The translations under genes and the position numbers were made by a program. Source: Mucidula mucida (taxonomy: Eukaryota > Basidiomycota > Agaricomycetes > Agaricales > Physalacriaceae). Taken from it: DNA of 64,000 bases. Positions 12,418 to 23,729 of this stretch are shown one piece after another; within the stretch, counting starts at the first letter, position 1; each line of letters begins with the position of its first letter. The notes under the pieces are model-generated. The model was not told where the DNA came from and made no database searches. It worked only from the letters and a program-made list of their open reading frames with translations. The stretch is from contig JADNYV010000002.1 of the NCBI GenBank assembly GCA_015501055.1, positions 744,001-808,000 on the forward strand. The letters run 5' to 3'.

Positions 12418-13071
12418 AGAGGAAATTGGCTTTGATTCGGGGACTGTGTACACGGGTTACAATTGGAGTCCGTGAAGTGACGCGATAGAGTTAAGATCCG
12501 ATAGGAAACTATTTTGGAAGGTCTGAACCATTGTTCTGGAGATGGTGAATAGAGTGTACCTGGCAGATGGGGATCGGGGTGGACAGCACCGTGTATGGCC
12601 ATCAAGGCTGCCCGTGCGTTCGAGACACACCATCGGTCCGATGACCAAAGTCCGACACAGCTCTAGCACGGATGTAGCGGAGCTTGAGAACGAAAGACAA
12701 TTGCAAGTTATGCCAGTTGTCGAGCGAGTACAAAAGATACTGGAGCTGACATGCGTGGCAATTGGGACATAGCCGGCCAGCGAAGGCTCCGTCCCCTGGG
12801 ATCGACACATACTGGAAGAAGCGGACATCATCACCTCACCCTGTTCCTTTGAGGCTTCTACTTTTGGACAAGGCTTAGAATAGACTGACAAGTAACTTGA
12901 AGAATGAGTCGAACATATGACATTGACCCGAAAACCGATGCATACGGGGGAGAATCATGAGCTCGCGCGATATTGTGTGATGTGAAGACACACAGAGCGG
13001 AGACGGTGGGAAGGAGAATCATCAAGACCAAGAATGCTTCCGCGGAACGAACATTCTTTGAGGGTGGACGC

Positions 13072-13568
13072 AGGACCCTGGATAATACAGTGACATCGTT
13101 GATCCCAAAGTCGGACATAGAACGCAAAATTTGCCCCAAACCTGGAGGAAAAGTCGGACATGGAGCTCTTTCCGCACCGCCTACCCTCATCCAGTGTACG
13201 GACATGGGGCGAGATGGGTGAGAAACCCTCATCCAGGTGTCAGCTGGGTGTCGGACATGGTGTCAGCCACTATTGAGCGCTCCCAGGATGTAGCTGTTGG
13301 CTCAGCGGAAACTCTTCCAGCGGGAGGCCTTGCGGTTCGGGTGGCTCAGGCGATCGAAACTTGTTGTAGACAGCCCGGAAAAATCTGAAAAGGGTCCATC
13401 TGACGGGAAATTTTGGGCGGAACCCTCATGCCAAAGTCGGACATGAAGCGATTTTTGGGCCCGAACCTTGAGGAAAAGTCGGACACGGAAGGCCTAAGCC
13501 TGTCGGACATGAGGACGAAATTTTGGGAAATTTGGGATCAACGATGTCAGTGTATTATCCAGGGTCCT
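13072..13568. repeat. Imperfect inverted repeat, arms 13072-13107 and 13533-13568
   Basis: The 36-base left arm (starting AGGACCCTGGATAATACA) recurs as its reverse complement at 13533-13568 with one mismatch. Between and around the arms the motif TCGGACAT occurs at 13111, 13251, 13438 and 13503, with TACGGACAT at 13197 and TCGGACAC at 13480. The unit CCCTCATCCAG is directly repeated at 13184 and 13226. This looks like two head-to-head copies of one degraded repeat. Confidence 0.7.
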
Positions 13569-13730
13569 GTGGACGCGTCAAGATCTTCGTGCCAGCGTTT
13601 GAAGCACGGAGGCAGATTCGATCCTCTGGCCAAAAAGGCAGGAGAGTCCCCATAATTTGTCCCCTCGGATTTCACGCCCGAAAAGGCAGAAGGAGATGTC
13701 CCCCTGGCCCAGTATTGTGGTTCAGCGTGT

Positions 13731-14615
13731 TACAGTGCGTTGCAGTGAAATGTGCACCTTCCGCCAAGAGGGACGCCCGATCCAGATCTCGAACACTGAT
13801 GTAGCCACGCGAGAGCCAGCCGACCATCAACCGAGCTTTGCCGTGCTGAAGCCGTGACGTATCGGCATCCAAGAGCCGTGCAGCGTGGACAGTTCACATG
13901 AGAGAAGAGGTTTGCACCATTGCGGGTGCTGAACTTGAATGTCAGGAAGACATGAATTTGCAGATAATGTGTTTAGTGTAATTTATGTTCCCAAATGTAA
14001 TCAGGTTGCCCCGTCAAGTATGAAGGTGTAAGCGGGAGATAGTACTGTATTTGCTGAATTGCAAGACTGTAAGAGATATGTTGCTCAATGCGAGCACTTA
14101 TAGCTGTTCATGCACTCATAGTCAACCGTCTCGCTGTCGCTAGCTCAAGCCTCGAGCGAGTCGCTGACAAACACACAGCTCTGCCGTTGAGGAGCCGTCC
14201 AAGGGTCCTTCCTAAAACTGGGGGGGGGGTGTCGTGGGAATCGTGTTTGAGATCCGGATCGGGCGTCCCTCTTGCCTTCCGCAGTTTGCTCCGCTCAGGA
14301 ACTCTGCTTAGGGTCGGGCGTAAATGTAGCCTAATCAGGAAATAAATCTTGTTCGGTCATGCCCCGGTGATGCGACCAAACTGTTAACGCGACCTTGTCC
14401 ACTATAAAAGTATCGTTTCTCCCCAAGATAACATGCTGCTTATAGCAGTGCTCTCTTACCACTGGTTTGACACGTTGTAGCTACAAGGTGCGCGAGAATG
14501 AAGGCAAGATCTGGATAATATTTGATGTACTAACTAGGAAACATGTACCACCCTGAGCAGAAATCCTGAACGGAGCGGGCTGCGGAAGGTGCACATTTCA
14601 CTGCAACGCACTGTA
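13731..14615. repeat. Perfect 34-base inverted repeat, arms 13731-13764 and 14582-14615
   Basis: The arm beginning TACAGTGCGTTGCAGTGAAA at 13731 is present without mismatch in reverse complement at 14582-14615. Identity stops abruptly at both ends. The 817-base interior has no coding capacity that I can recognise. It contains a run of ten G at 14220-14229 and a TATAAAAG at 14403. It could be the terminal repeats of a small non-autonomous element or two insertions of one short repeat. I do not see a clear target-site duplication. Confidence 0.65.
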
Positions 14616-14803
14616 TCCTTGGTTTCAAGGAATGTTTACCGACTGGGGATAAACAATAAGATGGCGGGCGAACGGAGTGGGCGTTGAGTCGGCGACCGGC
14701 CCGATTATCCCGATGTCCAGAAATGGAAGGAGTGTCGGACTTTCAAGCGGCTTGCGCCGAACTGTGCCGCCATCAGTAACCTTGATCGTGGGTGAACTGG
14801 ACC

Positions 14804-16553
14804 ATGGCTGAAACTCTGACGCAGAAATGGCTCCGCCAAAATGTGCAGCCATACGTGCATCCTGAGCGTGTCTTCGCCGACATTGACGCGACGCTGACTC
14901 GATTCCCGACGCTGCGGCCCAAAACCGACGCATACAGTACGTTGTCTGGCAAATGTCCGACGCTATGCTCATATGTTGCAGCGTACGACGATGGCCGCAC
15001 GCAGCTACTGCTCTGCTTGCACAATGTAATCCCGATATACTACCGCGGGGCATCGTACAACATCCCAGTAGCTATCTGGATCCCACGGGATCACCCAGCG
15101 CAACCGCCAATAGTATACGTCGTTCCAACAAGTGATATGCTTGTCAAAGCCGGCAAATACGTCGAGGTCAGTGGCAGATGTACTTTGGAATATTTACAGC
15201 ACTGGCAGCGCAAGAGCGAGGTCTGTCCGTCTCGACCGACCGAGGTACACAGTTTAATCCTTGTGTAGGGCTGTAGCTTATCGGCCTTGGTTGAAGCCAT
15301 GCAAGATCAGTTCTCTCGCGAGCCGCCTGTCTATGCCAAACCTAAAGAGCCACCTCGTTCATCTGCCCCCGTCCAGTCTCCAGGAAGCCAGCCTGGTTAT
15401 GCTTCGCGTCCTCCTCCTCCGTTACCAACAAGCTCAGCCTCAGCCTCGGGCTCACCGCACCCTTTGCAGCACCCCGAACGGCCACTATTACCTCCAAAGC
15501 CAGGTCACTATTCTGGCTCTGCATCCCCGTCGCCGCAGAACGTATGGCTTTCTTCGTTGAGCTTTTGCCTATTGACGTTTCTTCGATAGTCCGTGGGATT
15601 TCAACAATCTCATGCAAGACCTTCTCTTCCACCGCCGGAACTCCCGAGGAGTCCAACTAGTCCTTCGAATCCGATTCTTCCACCAAGTTCACAGACGCAA
15701 CACCAATATAACGGCCAAGGTCCACGGTCCTTGGGGCATCCACCTCTGCCACCTCCTGTTTTCACTTCTCCGCCTCCATGGAGCGCGAGTCCTGCTCAAA
15801 TTCAACACCCACAGGCAGGACCCCCGCTGCAGCCTTGGGTTGCGCCTACACCAGCTACACCCAACTTGTTAGACGGGGATACTACTGTCGTGTCTGACCG
15901 ACCGCCTCCCTCTGTTGCAGTACCTCCTCGTCCTCCGAATCCAGAGCTACTTCGTCTTCATAGCCAAGTCCACGAGAAACTCACTTCCGAAATGGCTTCT
16001 TTGGCTCAAGCACTCGCTCTCGACGCGGAACGTCTCCGGGCCCAGCAATCAGACCTTCTCCTCGGAGAACCAGCTATCCGTGATGAAATGGCACGATTGG
16101 AAGCTGTTCGCGATGTCTGTCATAACGTGAGCAGTCGTATGAGAAGTACTGTCGATCAGGCGGAACGTAGCATGTCCGAATTACGTCGTAAAGGCGATCC
16201 CGAAGTTGATGAACTCGTTTGCTCAACCACAATCGTCCATAACCAGTGCGTCAGCTTACTCTATCGTGTTCGTCCCGTCGCATGTTTACATGACGTCCTG
16301 CAACAGACTCATCAACCTGGTGGCGGAAGATAATGCTATCGAGGACACGATGTACCACTTACACCGTGCGTTGAATAGTGGTAGGATTGATTTAGAACGT
16401 TTTTTAAGGGTATGTGGCTCGTCACTGATATTTGCATCTCATCACCTTTCAATCGCTCAGAGTACTCGTATCCTCGCCGAAGAACAGTTCACGAAGCGTG
16501 CGTTGATCGAAAAGATAGAGTCTGGTCTGCCTATGGGGGCGTCGTGGGCATGA
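14804..16553 (+). CDS. VPS23: ESCRT-I subunit Vps23/TSG101
   Basis: The protein recognises ubiquitinated cargo at endosomes. ATG at 14804. The UEV (inactive E2) domain spans the first three exons: YDDGRTQLLLCLH, IPIYYRGASYNIPVAIWIPR, PPIVYVVPTSDMLVKAGKYV and GCSLSALVEAMQDQF. A long proline/serine-rich middle (about 15340-15920) follows, then a coiled coil (LHSQVHEKLTSEMASLAQAL to RKGDPEVDEL). The C-terminal steadiness box is VDELVCSTTIVHNQ joined to LINLVAEDNAIEDTMYHLHR and LERFLRSTRILAEEQFTKRA. The stop is TGA at 16551. All five introns keep frame. It is transcribed towards the HeH gene; the 365 bases between the two stop codons hold only an unconvincing 87-codon frame. Confidence 0.95.
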
Positions 16554-16918
16554 TCAGGATATCAAGATCTTGTTGAGTTGTTGTTGAGCCCTTGAGAATC
16601 TCAGAGTCGCTGGAATCTCATTTGCAATGTGTTGATTCCGGATCCACCTTGACGAAAGTGTTGCCTTATTCGGCGACTTCTTTTTCTGCTCTACTTTCGG
16701 CCATTCCTTTGGATATCTCAGAATGGTTAGCTTTCCAGCCCGTTCCAGAGAACACTCATCTCACCATGCGGAAGACTGATCATGGAACTACAGGAGTGAA
16801 TGGACCGATTTCTAGTCATACACTTGAAGATCATCTTAAAGATAATACAGAATAACTGATACAAGACAAGTCAAGACAAGACGCGCAAAACCAATGATGT
16901 TTTGACAATTATGCGGCC
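16554..16918. other. Convergent intergenic region
   Basis: 365 bases between the stop codons of VPS23 and the HeH gene. One open frame of 87 codons (16592-16855) shows no recognisable family, and I take it as 3' untranslated sequence. Confidence 0.5.
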
Positions 16919-19533
16919 TTAGAGTCCGTCTGAATCCTCCGTTTCCCCAGTCAGCTGCTTCTGCACCCCAGAACCACCACCGACCCAGCGCCACACCCTC
17001 ATTTCATTACCCCCATTTCCCTCTTCTAGATTAGCACGAACATTGGTGTTCGCTTCTACAATTCGGGCGACTTTGGTCCACAGACTGTCTCGTACTGCCA
17101 AAGATTCGTGCGGCAGCAAGAGATCCCGAAGCTGAACAGATGACACGAAGGGCTGCGGCGATGTTATGGGGTCCGTATAGTGTGCCATTTCCGCATCGCG
17201 CACTGTTTTCAGCGCTACTGGCACAAGCTCGGTAACACGTTTCATCTCTTCCTTGTTTCTGGCATTCCGCGCACGAAGGGCGGAACCAGCGATAGCCGAC
17301 ATCACAATCCCTGAGAGTTGCATCATCAGAATGGCTTTGATAACACGTTACTGCCTTACCGAGAAGGGTTAGCCGCCATGCACGCCAAATCCCCCGAGAC
17401 TTGACGATGGCCGTACATGATAAGCTAAGATGAGGTGTCTTGTGGGCAATGTAGCGATCACCGCTACTGCGGGTCAGTCATGGTCGGCTGGCATGCGGTA
17501 AATGCTTACTTAGAATTTTCACCGAGGATGATGCCTCCCCACTGAAGAAGCTGTTGAATAGCTTCGTTGAACATGTCATCGAAAGTGTGTAGTAGATGCG
17601 CCTGATGGAAGGATGAGGAGTGACTTTCTATCAGATGTAGAACTCACTGCAGTCATGCCACGCATCGTCGATCTCAGCTCATCCAGTTCCATTCCCCATT
17701 TCTTCGCATCCCCACCTTCTGCGTCGCTTACAGAGGTCGTGTCACCCCCTGCACACAAGATCTCACCCCTTTTATCAGCTAGAATCCTCTCAACTGCTTT
17801 GCCCAAAGCGCCGATATGGCGTTTCCTTTTCGGATCCTCCACGCAACGGGGAGGCAGACCGACGCTACCCAACCCAGGAAGACCATTCGTAGCCTCGGAG
17901 ATAAGTTTCCATGCCAGCTCGTTTGGAGGTGACGACGTCGACAGATTGACATTGGTCGGGGAAGGTACGGGCGGCAGGAAAAAGAACAGTGGATGAGGTC
18001 GAAGAATGTATCCAGTATCACAGGTAACAGTCTCCCGAGTACAGGTAGCATGCTCGGGACATGGTGTGCAAGTATCAGGATGGAGAGCCGGAATGAAAAT
18101 CGGCAAGGGGCAAGGGGTATCATCGCCATCGCGCAATGTCGTCCTGTTCTCGGTATTGCAAAGCTCAATGGCTTGCCTCGACACGCGTAAATCCTCAAGG
18201 ACAGAGTTAGTAACGCTTCCCGCGTCACAATACCCTATTGGTGCAGATTCCATCTTATAATTTCCTGTCACGAACAGTGCACCGGTGATTGATAACCAGA
18301 TGAGCACGCGAAGAATCCATGGCAGCGACGTAGCCTGTGAGATGGGTACAAGGCCGAGGTTATCTTCGTCATCGTCAACCTCGACAAGTTCATAACCTGC
18401 GCCTTCACTCAAATTGTCTGTCATGCCGAAATCTTCTTGTACCTCGACTTCTTCTACAATGTGTTCCTTTGAATCTTCCTCTTGAACGAATAAAGGATCA
18501 TTTTCGGAAGGCGGAACGTCGGGTTGTTTGGGTTGTGTAGTGAATGGGGAACGAGTAGGAAGCAAAGGAAGATGAGGCTCAAAACGGGACTGCGGCAGTC
18601 TCTCTCCTGCAGGAAGCATTCGGTTGGGAGATGAAAGAGGGGAGGTTTGGGGAGGAGCGGATGCTGATTTACGCGACGTGCGGACAGAAGGGCGTCGGGA
18701 TTTGGGGCGAACTGGCGAGGGACGCGCTGGTGATGATGACTCGGGACCCGACTGGAAAATGTTATTGTCCTCCCAACCACTGTCCTCCTGTGTTACTGGT
18801 GAGTCTACGGGATACATAAATTCGGATGGGTCAAGACGTACCGCCTGAGATACTCGCCGACTTGTAGCACCTGCTGTCTACATAGTAGGATGAGAACTCA
18901 GGAGAGAACAATAATGGTGCACTTGCATTCTTCTTGGTCTTGGTCACTTTACGGACTGGGAGATCCTCTTCCTCTGGTTCGCTTTCTTCAGCTAGAGTCG
19001 GTTGAGTATTGATTGGTTTGGATGATGCGCCAAAAGTTGGTTGGGCTGAAGAGCGGCGACGTTTGGGCTGAGGTCAAGTTAGCTACGGCCATGGCTGTAC
19101 AGGAAAAACTGACAGGATCGGGATGAGGCTCCGACTCCAGATCCTGCGCTGGAGCACGCGACAGACGACGGGAAGTTCTTCTAGCTATAGCAGGCTACAG
19201 GAAAGCATTACGCTGAACACGAGAATTGAGCGAGGTGGCACTCACTTTTCGGTCGACACTGATAGGCTTCCCCGTTACGCCATCGGTTATTCCGTCATCG
19301 CTGGCAATACTAGACTCGTGCTTGAGCCGCTGGCGTTTCAGTCTTGCAGAATTCGCCTTGATTTCATCATTGAAGACTTGTACGAGCTTGGGCTTGGAGT
19401 ACGGGGTGGGATATTTGACAGCGTGGTGGCTGAGTACGCCCAGTAGCTGAGAGACAGTGAGAGACGACGGCTCAAACTCCGGTTCGAGATAGCTGCCCTG
19501 CGCAATGATCTGGGTTGCCGTCAATTTGGACAT
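16919..19533 (-). CDS. Inner nuclear membrane HeH/LEM protein (Src1/Heh1, Man1-Src1 C-terminal domain)
   Basis: This is an inner nuclear envelope protein that tethers chromatin and takes part in nuclear pore quality control. ATG at 19533. The HeH fold is near residues 10-55 (YLEPEFEPSSLTVSQLLGVL, PYSKPKLVQVFNDEIKA). It is followed by basic nuclear-localisation clusters (ARRTSRRLSR, PKRRRSSAQP) and a long acidic/serine-rich nucleoplasmic region. One transmembrane helix is at LPWILRVLIWLSITGALFV (about 18330-18270). The lumenal part has cysteine pairs (CPLPIFIPALHPDTCTPCPE). A second hydrophobic segment is at WRLTLLGIVMSAIAGSAL, followed by the MSC winged helix (VSSVQLRDLLLP, VARIVEANTNVRANLEE). 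The stop lies at 16919. The reading is continuous across seven or so short introns. The domain order is the usual one for the family. Confidence 0.9.
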
Positions 19534-19640
19534 AGTGCAGATACCTTGGTGGTCGGGAGCAACGTGAAAGACGGTCACATGTAACGGTGACGTGGATCAA
19601 CAAACACGCGATTGTAGCCTTGTCATTCTTCTTAGTCGTG

Positions 19641-21289
19641 CTATTGACCTATCCTAATACCTTTGTTGAACATATCGCTAGAGTCATACTTCTTCTTCAA
19701 CTTTCTCAGCAGATCCAGCGTCTCCTCGTCGTAAAAGTCAGTAGGCTCACTCCCTCTGATCAAGTAATTCGGATAGTTTTTCACCACATTGATCCCCTCC
19801 TTCTGTGCGGCTTCCTCCACTGCCTTGACACCCTCCCTCATCAGCGTGGCGTTTTCCTCTGGATGTCCAGGTAGTGACCCAGGCTGGCTCAGAATTACGG
19901 AAACAGCGCTCAACGTCGTAACACCCGGAGGTGGCCAGACACCTTTCGTCGCCGATGTAGTGGTGAAAGCGTTCTTCATGAATGGCATGTAGAATATCCC
20001 AGCGCCGTTGAAGCGTTCACCATCGGGACGTGCCTGGAGATTTGCAACCCAAGAGGCACCGGCCGTAAAGATGGATGACCCGAAAGAGGACAGCATCGTT
20101 CCACCAATTTGCCATGAAGTGGTGGAATCGGGCCGATGGAGAGCATCCTCTGGTAGGATATTTAGTGAGGACCAGCATGCGTAGGTATCACTCACCATTG
20201 ATGAAAGCAGCTTCCTCGAATGTAACCACTTTACTGTTATCGTTTAGAGGCCCATAATCCCATGCCCATCCAAACACCTCAGGACGTTTGGCATACTCTG
20301 CTACATCTTCACCTTCAATGCCGGCAATGAAGGGGCTCATACAGCATATAGGCCCAAATCCGGGCGCATGGAAAAGAGACTATGCGAAAAGTTAAGTACT
20401 CAGTTGCTCAGGGAATTGCTTGGTATACAAACCAGGATAAGACTAATCCGAGGATCCGTGTTCTCTGTTGTGAGCTTTTCGACGTGCTTGGCCAATGCCT
20501 CGAGTTTGTCCGCCGGGTACAAGAGGTAGCCGGCATATACACGAGGCGGTTTCGGGAGCGCCTTCATCACAATCTCCGTTACCACTACACGAATTTGATG
20601 AGAGTTGACACATAGATGGAGGTATGATATGACAACTCACCGCCAAAGCTATATCCAGCGCCCCGCATCGCCTGCGCCAATTCTGGATCTTCGCTTGCCC
20701 ACAAAACGCGTCCATCCGCAAGTACGATTTGGTAATCGACAACAGTGTTGCTGGCGAGACCATACATGTTTGTGAGGAAACACAACCCACCGCCTGTGAG
20801 GAACCCGCCCACGCCCACGTATCCGACGCGTCCACCCATAACTGTTACCGGCGTAGGTATCAGCTTTTCATATACGGTCCTCCATGTTTGACCAGGTCCT
20901 AGCGTGACCGTTTCAGACGAGGCATCGTAATCAAATCTAGTTAAACGTCAGGCATGATCAGAGCCAGAACAAGAATACATACCTATCAAAATGCCCTAGA
21001 TCCATGATGATATCGTCGCTTTGTGACTGGCCCACACCGCCAGAGCGGACTGCGAAGTCCACTTTGCCGTGGTGTTTGCAGAGCCAGACAAGAGCTTTAG
21101 ATACGTCTTCAACGCGTGCGGGTTTGAGCACAATCTGTGGGCTTTTCTTGGCCTGACAGCCCCAGGAGCGCGTTGCTAGGTCCCAAACATCATTCTCCTC
21201 AACCACTGCGGCTTTAGGGGGGGAAAGAGGATGTCTCCAGTATATCCAGAATCTTTGAGCTCTGTAAGGAGAGCAGTATGAAACGGCAT
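19641..21289 (-). CDS. FAD-linked oxidase, berberine-bridge-enzyme-like (FAD_binding_4 plus BBE)
   Basis: A flavoprotein oxidase of unknown substrate. The FAD-binding PCMH fold is seen in DFAVRSGGVGQSQSDDIIMDL (about 21070-21000), VTVMGGRVGYVGVGGFLTGG and LASNTVVDYQIVLADGRVLW. A substrate-binding part follows (PPRVYAGYLLYPADKLEAL), and the C-terminus ends DSSDMFNKGIRIGQ. No histidine in the usual covalent-FAD position is evident: the segment reads RSGGVGQSQ where many relatives have R-S/G-G-H. The likely start is the ATG at 21289 (MPFHTALLTELKDSGYTGDI). From there to the conserved part the frame breaks in a run of seven G (plus strand 21217-21223); eight would join LFPPPKAAVVEENDVWDL. No signal peptide is obvious. 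The neighbour is HMT2 on the same strand, with no evidence of a shared pathway. Confidence 0.82.
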
Positions 21290-21660
21290 GTCAGTCAAAC
21301 TTTAGTGGTGAGTTGAGGAGGAAAGGACAAGTATTGGCATTGTTTTCAGGTTCGTCAATCAACGCGGGCAGTAGCGCTAGCAGGGACAAGTGACTTGAGC
21401 AGGAACATCAGAAATATGATGGTGAAACTACGTCAAAAGATAAGAACATTGATGCGCCTTAATTCTTGGGCGCCAGCGCCCATGAGACCTGACAATGGGA
21501 AGACAGTCAAAGGAAAGTTCTCACGACGGCTGAGTAGTGTATGCACGTCAGTAGATAAGTCTACCCAGCTGAAAATCATTGTTCGATGCGATTGACACCA
21601 GAGAAAAGAACTATCAAGCAAAGTACTGGGGCGCCAAAAATTTCAGACGTGAATACACAT
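21290..21660. other. Intergenic region upstream of the FAD oxidase
   Basis: About 370 bases lie between the stop codon of the sulfide:quinone oxidoreductase-like gene and the start codon of the FAD oxidase. I see no open frame with family resemblance and no clear TATA box. Confidence 0.4.
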
Positions 21661-23326
21661 CTACTTGAAAGTAGGTCGAATGGGTCCACTTGCTCCAAAC
21701 CAAGTCCCCTTGACCATGAAGTTCCAATACGCAGCGGGGAATACGTCCTGATTCATGTATCAGGACGAGTGCTACCAAAGTCCACGAAAACTGACCTTTT
21801 TCAGATGATAGAAAAACCTAATGGACATGCATGAGTACATGACAATACCTCACCATGAAATTTACCTATTGCTCTTTGCTTGATTCAAATACGGGAAAGA
21901 TTCTTTGGGCTCGAGACCATACTTAAACTCGGCAAGCATCAATTCACCGTAGCCTGTAAGGAGCTGTAGAATGAAGGGTAAAGTGAGCATATGCACGAGG
22001 AGACCGTTTCTTCTGAACGTACGGGGCAACTAGTATAACCATCATATTTCGCCGGGCCAACTTTTCCACTAGTCATGTAAGTAAAAAGATTCTCAGTCAA
22101 GACAGGTGCCTGCGCAGTGATAGCAGCAGCGGTTTTAGAAGTCGGCAAGGAAGAACAGTCTCCCAACGCAAATACGTTCGTATACTCTGGTTTAGTGTGT
22201 TGCAGTGTTGCCTGATCAACGGAGACCCATCCCGCTGCATCAGCAATGGGAGAACCCTTGATAAAATCGAGGGGACCCATTGGTGGGGTGACATGGAGAG
22301 TTGTGTAGTCAACCTTCAATTCAGATCCATCGCCCTTTTTAAACGTAGCGGTGTGATTCGACGTGTCGATGGATGTGAGATTGTGCTGGAAATACCCGCC
22401 AACGCCACGTTCGACGCGTAGAGCATCCAGAGCGTCGGAATATTTCTTGACGCTGAACATGGTGGGCATCCCGGTATAAAAGTCGACCTTGATGTTGTCG
22501 AGACGTCCTGACTTCCTGAACCTATCCCGTGCCATCCACATTATTTTTTGCGGGGCTATAGCGAACATTAGGCGAAGACATGAAAGAGAGTAATCGATAA
22601 CGCACCGCCTGCACATTTGATAACTCCAGCCGGTTGCGTGAAGATCGCGTTTCCGGAGCGGAGGCTCTCGATATCGGACCACACCTTGTCGCACGTATCG
22701 TACGAGTAGATAGATGATACGCCTGAAGACGAATCCAGAAGGGCTTTCGAGAGCCCTTGAATGCCATCCCAATTAATCTGAAGCCCAGTTGCGACCACCA
22801 ACGTTTCGTACGACAGGTTGCGGCCGGATGCAGTGGTAATAGAAGAGTTGGCGGGGTCAAAAGACTTGACTTTGTCACTGACATGAGTGATATGGTTGGG
22901 TATCAGGGATGCGAGAGGACGGCGAAAGTCGGTTTTGGATTTAAGACCAGCCCCAACGAGTGTCCTGTGACGCGTCAATTCATGAGATATGGAGGAATAG
23001 TCGTGCGCGCACCATCCAGGCTGGAAGAAATTTTTTTTAGCAGCAGAGGAAATGAAATGCAGGTTGACCCACTTGATAATAATGATATCGGCAGCATCAA
23101 CGATCGCAACATCACCATGGTTGAAGGACTTCCAGCCGATTTGAAGCGGTTATAGATCTGATTGGCAACGGACAGACCACCGCTCCCTGTAGAGATATTA
23201 AGTTCATTCCAAACGATCAAGAATGGACCTACCGGCGCCCACACGAGTACTTGTATTTATCGCCTGCTGCTGCCGTGCTCGCAAGCGAGCCCATTGCAGT
23301 CTGGCCAGCTTTCTAGCGACCAACAT
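21661..23326 (-). CDS. HMT2: Sulfide:quinone oxidoreductase, HMT2 type (mitochondrial)
   Basis: A mitochondrial flavoprotein that oxidises sulfide and passes electrons to quinone. ATG at 23326 starts a basic presequence (MLVARKLARLQWARLRARQQ). Conserved parts are GAGSGGLSVANQIYNRFKSA, LVGAGLKSKTDFRRPLASLI, TLVVATGLQINWDGI, FTQPAGVIKCAGAPQKIMWM, LHVTPPMGPLDFIKGSPIAD, FALGDCSSLPTSKTAAAITA and the C-terminus YWNFMVKGTWFGASGPIRPT, with TAG at 21663-21661. From 23060 to 21661 the reading is clean through several introns, including a 22-base exon (FFYHLKK). In contrast, 23090-23265 needs five single-base additions (three GG-for-G, two T) to recover the dinucleotide-binding strand DKYKVLVVGAGSGG and NHGDVAIVDAAD. 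A last-intron hairpin covers the 3' splice site at 21748. Either this end of the gene is poorly sequenced or it is decaying. Confidence 0.88.
21744..21767. repeat. 9-bp stem, 6-base loop hairpin over an HMT2 3' splice site
   Basis: CGTCCTGAT (21744-21752) and ATCAGGACG (21759-21767) are perfect reverse complements separated by TCATGT. The acceptor AG of the last HMT2 intron (minus strand, 21749-21748) lies within the stem, so folding of the pre-mRNA would hide it. Confidence 0.6.
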
Positions 23327-23729
23327 GGCGGTGATTGGGAGAGTGCCGTGATGCTTGTAAATCGCTGAATATTTCCTGCGAATTCGGAATACGTGCTGCA
23401 CGTGATGTGTTGGGTCGATTTCGGTCTAGGACGGTCTTAAATAGACCGTAAAGAAGGCCAGACGATGTTTATCAATCTTCGTTCTCGAGAGGATGAATGC
23501 ACAGAAAACGGAAAAGGTCGGTGTCCGAATTCTTGCTCTTAATGGTGCAATCGCGCGGCTCTCGGACCGATTTCAGAGAGAGGTGGCTGTGCCAGGTCGT
23601 CATGCAAGTCTAATTGTCCCTTCAACTTCTTTTGTCGTCTTCTCTCATCTTGGATTCTGGATACCCTCCATTTTGCAGCTGGTCTGCATTTTCAGCTTCG
23701 ATATCCACTTGACTTGCCCAGAACTGGTC

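Larger units (their letters stand above)
12440..14800. other. Gene-poor island with degenerate repeats
   Basis: About 2.4 kb has no recognisable protein gene. Short open frames are present on both strands but match no family, lack codon bias and overlap one another. The stretch 13.0-13.6 kb is built of diverged copies of short units containing TCGGACAT, AAATTTTGGG and GATCAACGATGTCAG, in both orientations. Translated by chance these give the kind of low-quality predicted peptides often seen in basidiomycete genomes. I interpret it as a decayed dispersed repeat lying between the TEA-domain gene and VPS23. I find no reverse transcriptase, transposase or long terminal repeat. Confidence 0.6.

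Noticed and set aside
12955..13655. Several overlapping open frames on both strands giving similar peptides (IIQGP, DFGINDV)
   Set aside because: The similarity comes from the inverted DNA repeats; the frames overlap and lack introns or known domains.
16592..16855. 87-codon frame after VPS23
   Set aside because: No recognisable domain; lies between two convergent stop codons and fits 3' untranslated sequence.
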